A program made the translations under genes and the position numbers. The notes below the pieces were generated by a model that saw only the letters and a program-made list of their open reading frames with translations, ran no database searches and was not told where the DNA came from. A stretch of 42,749 nt of DNA, taken from Chloroflexota bacterium. GTDB taxonomy: Bacteria > Chloroflexota > JAHJIN01. This document shows, one piece after another, positions 1 through 7,716 of the stretch. Numbering within the stretch: the first letter of the stretch is position 1; the number at the start of each line of letters is the position of its first letter. Location of the stretch: NCBI GenBank assembly GCA_018823415.1, contig JAHJIN010000544.1, positions 1 through 42,749 of the forward strand, read 5' to 3'.

Positions 1-22
1 ATTTATGATTCAATACGAACCA

Positions 23-51
23 TTGCCGTAGACAATTGCGCGTGGTATAAT
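23..51 (+). promoter_or_regulatory. Sigma70-type promoter for the aldolase gene
   Basis: A -35 box TTGCCG (23-28), a 17-nt spacer and an extended -10 box TATAAT (46-51, preceded by TGG) are seen directly. Transcription should start near 58, leaving about 45 nt of leader before the TTG start at 103. Confidence 0.75.
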
Positions 52-102
52 GGACGCAAACAACCAGCCATCGACATTGTGCTCATTGTCGGGAGGTATT
101 GC

Positions 103-921
103 TTGCAAGAGGCCCAGATCAGCGCACTCGTCCCCGAATTGACCGAGTTCCAGCGCATCGCGTATTGGCTGGCCCATCGGGGTTGGTCCGAAGCCAACGG
201 TGGCAATGTATCCGTGCGTCTTGAGCGCGTGCCCGACGAGGTGCGGGCCTTGCCGGCCGTGGGGCCGCCGGTGCCCATGACGTTGGCCTTTCCGGCGCTG
301 GCCGATACGTACTACCTGGTCACCGGCACCGGCAAGCGCATGCGTGACATCATGCATGCGCTGGAGCCCAACGTGGGCCTGATCCGCGTCCAGCCCGGCG
401 GTCAGGCGTATGAAAGCCTATGGGGCGCTGCACCGGTCACCAGCGAGTTTCCAGCCCATTCGGCCATTCATCACATGTGCCTGGCCGAGCGGCCGGCCTT
501 TACCGCCATCGTCCACACCCACCCGGTCGCGCTGGTGGCGCTCACCCATGTGCCGGCCCTGGCCGATGCCACCGTCCTCAACGATGTGCTCTGGCGCATG
601 CAGCACGAAACCCGCATCTTTTTGCCCGAGGGTTTGGGCCTTGTTCCCTATCAGGTGCCCGGCTCGGTCGAATTGGGTCTGGCCTCGGCCGAGGCCTTGC
701 GCACGCACAAGATCATCAGTTGGGACAAGCACGGCATCGTTGCCATTGGGCGCTCGCTGTCGCAGGCTCTCGACTGGATCGAGGTGCTGGAAAAGGCGGC
801 GGCCATTTACTGGGCCGTGGTCCACAGCGGGGCGCAGCCCGTGGGCCTGACGGATGAGCAAATGCAGGCCACGCTGGACTTTTGGGGCGTATCCTATGAC
901 AACACCAGCCCCGGCACGTGA
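103..921 (+). CDS. rhaD: Rhamnulose-1-phosphate aldolase-like class II aldolase
   Basis: Class II (zinc) aldolase of 272 residues, most like RhaD, which cleaves L-rhamnulose 1-phosphate to dihydroxyacetone phosphate and L-lactaldehyde in the cytoplasm. Zinc and catalytic residues are visible: Glu115 in TSEFPAH, His138 and His140 in HTHP, and His210 in DKHG, at nearly the same positions as in E. coli RhaD. The phosphate-binding NGGNVS motif and VTGTGK also match. The start chosen is TTG at 103 because GGGAGG (91-96) sits 6 nt upstream; a GTG at 79 is in frame but lacks a ribosome site. No other rhamnose gene lies in the window, so another ketose phosphate or a fuculose/methylthioribulose-type substrate is possible. 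The family call is firm, the substrate is not. Confidence 0.8.
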   Translation: MQEAQISALVPELTEFQRIAYWLAHRGWSEANGGNVSVRLERVPDEVRALPAVGPPVPMTLAFPALADTYYLVTGTGKRMRDIMHALEPNVGLIRVQPGGQAYESLWGAAPVTSEFPAHSAIHHMCLAERPAFTAIVHTHPVALVALTHVPALADATVLNDVLWRMQHETRIFLPEGLGLVPYQVPGSVELGLASAEALRTHKIISWDKHGIVAIGRSLSQALDWIEVLEKAAAIYWAVVHSGAQPVGLTDEQMQATLDFWGVSYDNTSPGT

Positions 922-949
922 GGCGCTTGTTCAGGGTGAGACTATCGCC

Positions 950-3900
950 ATGTCCATAACCCCCCCACGCCCCGATCGGATCCTGGTCGTTGACGACAGC
1001 GCGGTGATACGCCGCCTGTTGTGCGACGTGCTCCAGGCCGACGGATACGAGATGCTGGCGGCCCAGGACGGCCTGGAGGCCGTTGCACTGGCTTTGGAAC
1101 ATCGACCCGACCTGGTGGTACTGGATGTCAACCTGCCCGGCCAGGATGGCTACGCCGTGTGCCGCCAGGTGCGAGCCCACCCCGATACGCAGCACACCCC
1201 CGTCCTCTTTGTGTCCGCGGCCCATCCCGACGTGTCCGACCGGGTGCGCGGCCTGGAGGCTGGCGGCAATGACTATTTGGCGAGCCCTTTTGCCAGCGAA
1301 GAGCTATTGGCCCGGGTTCGAGCCTTGTTGCGCATCAAGCGTAACGAAGACGAATTGCGCCTCCGGCAATATGGGCTGGAATCGCTGAATCGCCAACTGC
1401 TGGCATTGCAGGCTGCGAGCGCCCAGGTGGTATCCACACTAGACCTGGACGTGTTGGTCCACCGCGTGACCGAAGCTCTGGTGCAAAACCTGGGCTATCA
1501 ATGCGCCGTGTTGGCCCTGATCCAAGAACCCGGCAGCCAATTGACCTTGACCTCGATCCGCGGTGTCCCCATTGACCTGCTGGATCACATCGAATCCGAG
1601 ACAGGCCGGGACATGACGCGCCCGATGTCGTCCCTGGACCAGCTAGACCCGGCGGTGCTCCAGATGTTCCAACAAGGTCGGGTGCTCGATGCTGCCCAGA
1701 TTATCCAGGGGCTGGGGTTCCTGGGCCTGAGTCACATCTGGGACATTTTTCAGCAGCACATGGGCCTTGGCGATATGCTCCTGGTGCCCTTGTTAGTGCA
1801 GGATCAATTGATCGGAGGCCTATGGGCGGCGGTACAGCACCCGACTCTGGCCCCGATTGACGTGGACATCTTGCGTATTCTGGCCGACCAGGTGGCCGTG
1901 GCGATCTATAACGCACGTTTGCACGCCAACGCCGTGGTGGCCCAGGAACAAGCCAGCCTGTTGCTAGACATCCAAAGCGCCATCGCCGCCCGGTTCGAAC
2001 TGCAACCCATCCTGATGCTCGTGCTCGGGGGCGCGGTGCGGGCGCTGGAGGCTACGTCGGGGCTCCTGGCCCTGCGGACGCCGCCGGACCAGGGAATCGT
2101 CGTGCAGACCAGCTACGGATTGCCCCCCGGCGCCGATGTGGCATACCTGCGGGGTGTGACCGATGGCGTACTGGGCCAGGCCATTGCCACCGGCCGCTCG
2201 ATGCAAATCGACCATGTGCACAACCTGGAATCGGATGCCTGGGCGCACGAATTGGGCTTGCGCGCCATGGTCATTGTCCCTATCCAACTCGCCAAGCGCG
2301 TTATTGGCGTACTGAGCGTCCACGACCGCAGCGGGGGCCGGCCTTTTACGCTCCAGGACGAGCAGCTATTGGGCGCCATCACCGACCAGGCGGCCGTCGC
2401 CATCGAGCAGGCTCGGTTGTATGAAGAGGTGCGCCGCCGAGCCCAGGAGCAGGCCGCGCTCAACCTAGTGGCCGAAACCGCCAACCGGTCCCTGGAACTG
2501 TCCGAGATCCTGGAAGCCAGCTTGCAGCGAGTCCTAGATGTGAACGGCCTGCCCTGCGGCATGGTCTATTTGCCCGACATAACCGGCGAGCAGTTGATCA
2601 TGGTGGCTCATCAGGGGACCACGGCCGGGCTGCTGCACCAGGCCGTCGTCGCCCGGCTGAATGTGGACCCGGCGCAGGATGCGTTCCGCACCGGCCGGGC
2701 AGTGGTGATCAATCTGGGTGCCACCGGCCGGTCCCGCCCCGGCGAGTACTGGGGGCGCCCGGTGTCCCTGGCCGTGATCCCCCTGCAAGCCAAAGATGTC
2801 ACCCTGGGCGTGATGGAGGTGGGCGGCCTGGAACCCGAGCTCGTCTCCGAGCAAGATCTGCCCCTGCTGACCGCCATTGGCCGCCAGGTGGGCGTGGCTG
2901 TGGAAAATGCGCAATTGTACGCCGAGACCCAGCAGCGGGTCCGCGAGCTGGCGGCCCTGAACCAGATGGCCACCGCCGTGGGCGAATCGCTGGACCTGGA
3001 TACGGTGCTGGGGCAGGCCCTGGAGCACATCCAAAAGTTGACCAACGCCCAGCACCTGATCGTATACCTAAGCGAGCATGACAATGCGCCCTTGCGCCAG
3101 CGCGCCACGTGGGGCTTGCCCGGGCCGCAAGAGCCTGATTCGTGGGTGCCGGCCACCGATCTGTTTGGCGAATCGGCCATATATGAAGTGACGACTCTTA
3201 ACATTGTCCCCGGCTCCCGCACCCCGGCAAATGCCTTGCTCTATGCTCAGGGCATTCGTACCGTGGTGCTGCTGCCTTTGCGCTCTCGCGGCGCGCGCGT
3301 GGGGGTGGTCTATGTCCTGTTTACCGCGCCGCGCGTGCTGGGCACGGTAGAGCAGCAACTTTTGGACACCATCAGCCGCCAGGTGGGCGTCGCCGTGGAA
3401 AATGCGCTGCTCTATCAGACCAGCCATCGCCGGGCCATCACCGATGGCCTCACCGGCCTGTACAACTATCGCTACCTGCACGAGATGCTGGACCGCGAGA
3501 TTGCGCGCAGCCAACGGTACAACGGTCACCTCGCGTTGCTCATGATGGATGTCGACAATTTCAAAGACTATAACGATCTCTACGGGCACCTGGCCGGCGA
3601 CGACCTGTTGGTAACTTTGGCCCGCTTGATTCAGGGCCAGATTCGTCAAGTAGATACGGCCACTCGCTATGGCGGCGAAGAGATTGCCGTCTTGCTCCCC
3701 GAGACCGAGCTGGCAGCGGGGGTCCAGGTCGCGGAACGCATTCGCCAGACGGTGGCCGATCACGCCTTTGTGGAACATGACACCCGGGCCCCTGTGCACA
3801 TGACCATCAGCATGGGTGTAGCGTGCTTTCCCGACAATGCCAGCGACTCCCGGAACCTGGTGCGTGCTGCTGACATGGCCCTCTATGCTGCCAAGCACGC

Positions 3901-3985
3901 CGGCAAGAATTGCGTCATGGTGGCCAGTGACCCGGCGCCCGCATTGCCTGGCCCATCGGATGGCCCGGGCCAGGTAGACCCGTGA
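950..3985 (+). CDS. Response regulator with four GAF domains and a GGDEF diguanylate cyclase
   Basis: Cytoplasmic signalling protein of 1011 residues. Order: receiver domain (about 10-125; Asp15/Asp16 and phospho-acceptor Asp59), a short coiled linker, four GAF-type sensor modules (about 165-320, 350-500, 520-670, 690-835), then a GGDEF domain with the active-site loop GGEEI at 908-912. An RxxD product-inhibition site (RQVD) lies exactly five residues before that loop, so an active, feedback-inhibited diguanylate cyclase making c-di-GMP is likely. Oddity: the usual receiver lysine in the KPF motif is Ser112 (ASPF), so phosphorylation-driven switching may be altered. The start is ATG 950 with GGGTGAG at 934-940; in-frame starts further upstream overlap the aldolase gene. 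There is no adjacent histidine kinase, so its partner is elsewhere. Confidence 0.9.
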   Translation: MSITPPRPDRILVVDDSAVIRRLLCDVLQADGYEMLAAQDGLEAVALALEHRPDLVVLDVNLPGQDGYAVCRQVRAHPDTQHTPVLFVSAAHPDVSDRVRGLEAGGNDYLASPFASEELLARVRALLRIKRNEDELRLRQYGLESLNRQLLALQAASAQVVSTLDLDVLVHRVTEALVQNLGYQCAVLALIQEPGSQLTLTSIRGVPIDLLDHIESETGRDMTRPMSSLDQLDPAVLQMFQQGRVLDAAQIIQGLGFLGLSHIWDIFQQHMGLGDMLLVPLLVQDQLIGGLWAAVQHPTLAPIDVDILRILADQVAVAIYNARLHANAVVAQEQASLLLDIQSAIAARFELQPILMLVLGGAVRALEATSGLLALRTPPDQGIVVQTSYGLPPGADVAYLRGVTDGVLGQAIATGRSMQIDHVHNLESDAWAHELGLRAMVIVPIQLAKRVIGVLSVHDRSGGRPFTLQDEQLLGAITDQAAVAIEQARLYEEVRRRAQEQAALNLVAETANRSLELSEILEASLQRVLDVNGLPCGMVYLPDITGEQLIMVAHQGTTAGLLHQAVVARLNVDPAQDAFRTGRAVVINLGATGRSRPGEYWGRPVSLAVIPLQAKDVTLGVMEVGGLEPELVSEQDLPLLTAIGRQVGVAVENAQLYAETQQRVRELAALNQMATAVGESLDLDTVLGQALEHIQKLTNAQHLIVYLSEHDNAPLRQRATWGLPGPQEPDSWVPATDLFGESAIYEVTTLNIVPGSRTPANALLYAQGIRTVVLLPLRSRGARVGVVYVLFTAPRVLGTVEQQLLDTISRQVGVAVENALLYQTSHRRAITDGLTGLYNYRYLHEMLDREIARSQRYNGHLALLMMDVDNFKDYNDLYGHLAGDDLLVTLARLIQGQIRQVDTATRYGGEEIAVLLPETELAAGVQVAERIRQTVADHAFVEHDTRAPVHMTISMGVACFPDNASDSRNLVRAADMALYAAKHAGKNCVMVASDPAPALPGPSDGPGQVDP

Positions 3986-4023
3986 CATGACCGTGCTCGC
4001 TCCTGGCCCTGACGGCCGGGATC

Positions 4024-4052
4024 TGGACACGATCATCGGAACCGGTTATAAT
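4024..4052 (+). promoter_or_regulatory. Strong sigma70-type promoter ahead of the structured RNA and lipoprotein
   Basis: TGGACA (4024-4029), a 17-nt spacer and TATAAT (4047-4052). The predicted start is A4060, exactly the first base of the outer stem of the RNA described next. Confidence 0.75.
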
Positions 4053-4059
4053 GACTATC

Positions 4060-4222
4060 ACTACAACGAGACTTTGAACCCAGAGCCCCGTTTCGTTAGT
4101 AGACTGCGGCTGCCTTGAGCGTAGCACCCTGCGGGCAGCCGCCGGCTACACTGTGTAAGGCGGCTCGGGGAGCCGCAGTCTGCCTAGTTCAGTGCGTCAT
4201 AGCGGTGAAATCTCGTTGTAGT
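4060..4222 (+). ncRNA. Candidate structured RNA (small RNA or leader), not assigned to a family
   Basis: About 163 nt with nested perfect stems. The outer 12-bp stem pairs 4060-4071 with 4211-4222, an inner 11-bp stem pairs 4101-4111 with 4171-4181, and a 7-bp apical stem pairs 4137-4143 with 4159-4165. GAAC (4076-4079) can also pair with GUUC (4186-4189) inside the large internal loop. The molecule begins at the predicted transcription start. Closing stem, wide central bubble and long terminal stem recall 6S RNA, but no family signature was confirmed. It could instead be only the 5' leader of the lipoprotein gene at 4285. A weak hairpin (4250-4265) followed by ACTTTT may separate the two. 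Part of it (about 4184-4212) resembles an intergenic sequence at 7566-7592. Confidence 0.45.
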
Positions 4223-4284
4223 ACTAGCGAACTCGTCGAGACCAGCGAGATCGCACGCGAGCGATACTTTTGGAGGAGAGGCAT

Positions 4285-6081
4285 ATGCGCACAACGACCT
4301 TGTATCTAGCCATCATCTTGCTTCTGCTGGCCGTGCTCGCCGGCGCCAGTACGGCCTGTACCAATAGCTGCGGCCCGGCCCCCACCCCGGCGCCCACGTA
4401 CACCCCGTGGGTCGTGGTGGTGACCGCCACACGCACGCCACAGGGCCCCACCCCGCCGCCCACACGCAGTGTCCCGTGGACGGCGACATTGGAACCCGGG
4501 CAGCCCACGCCCACCAACACCCCGCTGCCCTTGCCCACTATTACCCCGTCGCCCACGCCCAAGTGCCCGCCCGAGCCCAACAAGCCGGTGATCCAGGTCC
4601 TCAGCCCGGCCAATGGCGCCCAGGTCGCCAGCGGGCAGCTCATCCAGATCCAGTCCCAGACCGGCGACGACTGCTCCATCATGGCCGTGGACTTTTATGA
4701 CAATGGCGGCCTGTACAATCGCGTCGACTTTCCCAATCGGCCCCCATTTGTGCGGCTGACCCAGCAATGGAGTTCAACGGCTGTAGGCCAGCACACTCTG
4801 TCCGTGGTGGCCCACGATACCCGGGGCAACAGCAGCCCGCCGTCATCCATCACCCTGGATGTCTATCAGGTGCAGACCCAACCCACCGTGCGCATTGACT
4901 ATCCCACCGAACGCATCGTGGTGCAGAGCGGTCAGGATGTGCAGATCAAGTGCGCGGCTTCCAGCCAGGCGCAGATCGCCCGGTTGGATCTGATCGAGCG
5001 CAAGGGCAATCAAGAGGTGGTCTATACCTATGACGGCACGGTTCACGATGCGCCGTATTACTGGGAGCCCTGGTGGCGCTCGCACGAGGTGGGCGACCAC
5101 ACCCTGTTTGTCCGCGCCACCGATGTGAATGGCGGCGTGGGGCAGTCGAAGGACTTGGTCGTTGGCGTGGCCGATGACAACCCGCCGGCGGTGCAGCCCA
5201 GTTATAGCAGCGATTCCCTGGCCGAAGACGATACCTTGACGGTCCACGTCAACGCCGCCGACAGCAAGGGCATTGTGAGCCTGCGGCTTCTGGTCGATGG
5301 TCAAGAGCGCGATGCGTGGAACGCGCCCAACCCCAGCGTGGGCAAGAGTCACGTATCGGTGGACCTGTATTGGCGCGGTGCGGGACCGGCGCGGCGCAGT
5401 CCGTATAATGTGCACGTCTATGCCAACGACTCGGTGGGCAAGGACACCACCACACCCGACCAGCCGGTGAGCGTGTACGGGGGGCAGCCGCCCACGCCCA
5501 CGTTCACGCCGGTGCCGCCGCCTACCGAGACGCCCACCCCGCCGCCCCCGCCGCCCAACGCCGAGATCAAGCAGCCGGTCAATGGCTTTAGCGTCCAGTT
5601 GCCCCAATCGGTGCATTTCAAGGTCAAGGCCACCAGCAGCAGCGGTCTGGCGCGCATCGAGTTGTGGGGTTATTACCAGGGCCAGCCGCAGCATCAGCTC
5701 TACAACACCTGGCCGGCCCAGGCCAACCAACTCCAGCTTGAGGGGACCTATGACTGGGTGCCGCCCAGCGCCGGGGTGGTGTTCTTTTACGTGCGCGCTC
5801 ACGACCAGGCCGGCCAGACCGGCGACTCACCGACCATCTCTGGCTACATCGAACCCGAGACGGCCACCAGCCAGTTGCCCCAGCACCCGGGCGCCGGGAT
5901 GGGGGTGGCCGATCTTCAGGTGCCGGCCGGTGGAGCGGCTATCACCGTCCCCGGTGTCGCTGCCCCCGGATCGGTGGACCCGGGGGCCGGCAGCCCGGCG
6001 CTGCTCGTGGCGCTGGTGCTGCTGGGCTCGATGACAGCTGTGGGGGTAGCGGCCCTGTTCTGGCGGCGGCGCGCCGGCTAG
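4285..6081 (+). CDS. Secreted Pro/Thr-linker lipoprotein with Ig-like repeats and a C-terminal membrane anchor
   Basis: Surface protein of 598 residues, function unknown. The N-terminal signal ends in a lipobox-like STAC (Cys near residue 25), then a long Pro/Thr/Val linker, then three or four beta-sandwich (Ig/cadherin-like) repeats. Each repeat ends in a 'VGxHTLxVxAxDxxG' type pattern (about 100-195, 200-300, 305-400, 435-530). A second Pro/Thr linker lies around 405-430. A hydrophobic helix followed by RRRAG closes the protein, so it appears held at both ends. The start is ATG 4285, with GGAGGAG at 4272-4278. It lies 30 nt upstream of the multihaem cytochrome and is probably co-transcribed with it. 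A role as adhesive or scaffold for surface redox proteins is an inference from context. Confidence 0.75.
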   Translation: MRTTTLYLAIILLLLAVLAGASTACTNSCGPAPTPAPTYTPWVVVVTATRTPQGPTPPPTRSVPWTATLEPGQPTPTNTPLPLPTITPSPTPKCPPEPNKPVIQVLSPANGAQVASGQLIQIQSQTGDDCSIMAVDFYDNGGLYNRVDFPNRPPFVRLTQQWSSTAVGQHTLSVVAHDTRGNSSPPSSITLDVYQVQTQPTVRIDYPTERIVVQSGQDVQIKCAASSQAQIARLDLIERKGNQEVVYTYDGTVHDAPYYWEPWWRSHEVGDHTLFVRATDVNGGVGQSKDLVVGVADDNPPAVQPSYSSDSLAEDDTLTVHVNAADSKGIVSLRLLVDGQERDAWNAPNPSVGKSHVSVDLYWRGAGPARRSPYNVHVYANDSVGKDTTTPDQPVSVYGGQPPTPTFTPVPPPTETPTPPPPPPNAEIKQPVNGFSVQLPQSVHFKVKATSSSGLARIELWGYYQGQPQHQLYNTWPAQANQLQLEGTYDWVPPSAGVVFFYVRAHDQAGQTGDSPTISGYIEPETATSQLPQHPGAGMGVADLQVPAGGAAITVPGVAAPGSVDPGAGSPALLVALVLLGSMTAVGVAALFWRRRAG

Positions 6082-6111
6082 TCGCGCCAACCCGCAATCT
6101 GTGAGGGAAAC

Positions 6112-7467
6112 ATGCCACGATCTATGATGATAGGGGGACTGCTGACCGGGCTGATGCTGGGACTGGCGCTGCTCGTGGGGGCGTGCGCCAGCCCGGACGC
6201 CGCGCCCACCGCCACGCCGGTTCCCACGCCCAGCCCCACGCCCACCGGCTCGGCCGGCTGCGTGGGGTGCCATACCGACAAGGACCAACTCAAGGCCACG
6301 GCGGCCGTGGAATCCGAGGATGGCGTCGTGGCCTGCAAGGGCTGAGGCGGGTATGTGCCTCCGTTGGAGGTGCAGGACAAGATGTTTGTCGACCAGGCCG
6401 CGTTCCGGGGCACCGTGCATGGCGAGGCCGACTGCACGCTCTGTCATGCCGGCCAGGGCGCAGCCACCGACAAGGACATCGCCCATGAGGGCCTGGTATC
6501 CGATCCATCGGCCGATCCCGGTGCCATCTGCGGACCGTGCCACCCCAACGTCGCCCAGACGGCTGTCTCTAGCCTGCACTATACGTTCCGGGGCCTCGAT
6601 GCGACGTTCCAGGCCCGGGGCGACTCGACCACCCAACCCATGCTGCAACAGGCCAACCAGGAGCTATGTGGCCAGTGTCACGTCACCTGCGGTCAATGCC
6701 ACGTGGCCCGGCCGACCGCCAATCAGGGTGGCCTGTTGCAAGGCCACGTCTTTGTGAAACAGCCGCCCATGGAGCACACGTGCCAGGGCTGCCACGGCAC
6801 GCGCATCACCGAGGAATATCGGGGCTCTAACGATGGCCTGGGGCCAGACGTGCATTGGTCCCAGGCCGAGATGACCTGCTTTGATTGCCACGGCACGGCC
6901 GAGATGCACGGCGATGGGCAGTCCTATGCTGGTCGCTACGAGGGGCCAACCCAACCTGATTGCCTCATGTGCCACGAGCGTGTGCGCCCGGGTCAATCGG
7001 GTATCGAGCAGCATGACGTGCACGGTGACAAACTGAGCTGCCAGGTTTGTCACTCGGTCAAATACACCAACTGCTTTGGCTGTCACGGTGCCCAGGATGC
7101 AGCCGGCAAGCTGGTCTTTTTCGACCAGCGAGTGAGCAGCGAGTTCAAGATCGGACGCAATGTGGAAACCAGCCGCACCCGGCCCTGGGCATACGTGGTA
7201 GTGCGACATCCCCCCGTGGCCCGGGATACGTATGACGCCTATGCGCCGGGCCTGCTGCCCAACTATGACGCTCTCCCTACGTGGAAGTATGCCACGCCGC
7301 ACAACATCCATTTAAAGACCCCGCAGAACGAGAGCTGCGAGTCGTGCCACGAACAGGCCCAGTGGTTCCTGCTGGAAAAAGACGTGGACCCAGACGAGCG
7401 CCGGGCGAACCAGTCCGTCATCGTGCCCCAGCTGCCGCCGCTCCCTACGCCCACCCCTACGCCATAA
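6112..7467 (+). CDS. Undecahaem cytochrome c lipoprotein, candidate selenoprotein (in-frame TGA at 6343-6345)
   Basis: One continuous frame of 451 codons interrupted by a single TGA at codon 78. Before it: a signal peptide with lipobox VGAC, a Pro/Thr linker and haem motif CVGCH. After it: ten more CxxCH motifs (CTLCH, CGPCH, CGQCH twice, CQGCH, CFDCH, CLMCH, CQVCH, CFGCH, CESCH), then a Pro/Thr tail. Eleven haems suggest an exported electron conduit. Read as selenocysteine, the TGA gives C75-K-G-U78, a CxxU redox motif; a hairpin of bacterial SECIS type follows at the right distance. Start ATG 6112 has GAGGGA at 6103-6108. Without recoding, gene finders would call two genes (6112-6345 and GTG 6355-7467), and the second would lack its export signal. 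A nonsense mutation or sequencing error is the alternative, but no other lesion is present. Confidence 0.7.
6343..6374 (+). promoter_or_regulatory. Candidate bacterial SECIS element after the TGA codon
   Basis: The TGA (6343-6345) is followed after 8 nt by a 9-bp stem: 6354-6362 pairs with 6366-6374, including two G-U pairs. The apical loop is three bases, GTT (6363-6365), and begins 17 nt after the TGA. A short stem, a small loop starting with G and this spacing are the known hallmarks of bacterial selenocysteine insertion elements read by SelB. The fold is by eye, with no energy calculation. Confidence 0.55.
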
Positions 7468-7474
7468 GAACATT

Positions 7475-7544
7475 CGTCAGCAGATTGAGCGAATCAAGCG
7501 GGTTTGTCTATCCGCTCGCTTCGCTCCCGTTAAATCTGCTGACG
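7475..7544. terminator. Long hairpin between convergent genes, probable terminator
   Basis: A perfect 12-bp stem (7475-7486 with 7533-7544) is extended by a second 7-bp stem (7487-7493 with 7520-7526) and a third short stem (7497-7501 with 7512-7516). There is no clean T-run. It lies 7 nt after the cytochrome stop and faces the end of the permease gene, so it may serve both strands. Confidence 0.5.
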
Positions 7545-7563
7545 CATCTTGGGTTCTGGCTTG

Positions 7564-7716
7564 TCCAGGTTAGTGCGTTACCGGTGAAATTCTTTTTCAC
7601 TGGCAAGAATTCCACCGCAGAGCACGCCGAGGGCGCAGAGGTTATTCATAATCTACTCTGCTGTCTCTGTTCTCGGCGGTTAGAGTTCCGATTTGGTTCC
7701 GGTCTATCCAGGTTAG
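7564..7716. repeat. Intergenic palindromic segment bounded by a 10-bp direct repeat
   Basis: TCCAGGTTAG occurs at 7564-7573 and again at 7707-7716. Between them are a 9-bp hairpin (7581-7589 with 7595-7603, loop TTCTT) and an imperfect palindrome with CCGCAGAG and CTCGGCGG-like arms (about 7613-7689). The right copy overlaps the permease stop codon (7713-7715). The start of the segment resembles 4184-4212. This looks like a small dispersed repeat or MITE remnant; copy number cannot be judged here. Confidence 0.4.

Noticed and set aside
3068..4036. Minus-strand open frame of 322 codons opposite the GGDEF domain
   Set aside because: Shadow frame; the plus strand has an intact GGDEF domain across the same bases.
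6355..7467. Separate cytochrome gene starting at GTG 6355
   Set aside because: It would have no signal peptide although all haem-containing proteins of this type are exported, and it continues the frame of the upstream signal-bearing segment exactly; recoding of the TGA explains both pieces better.
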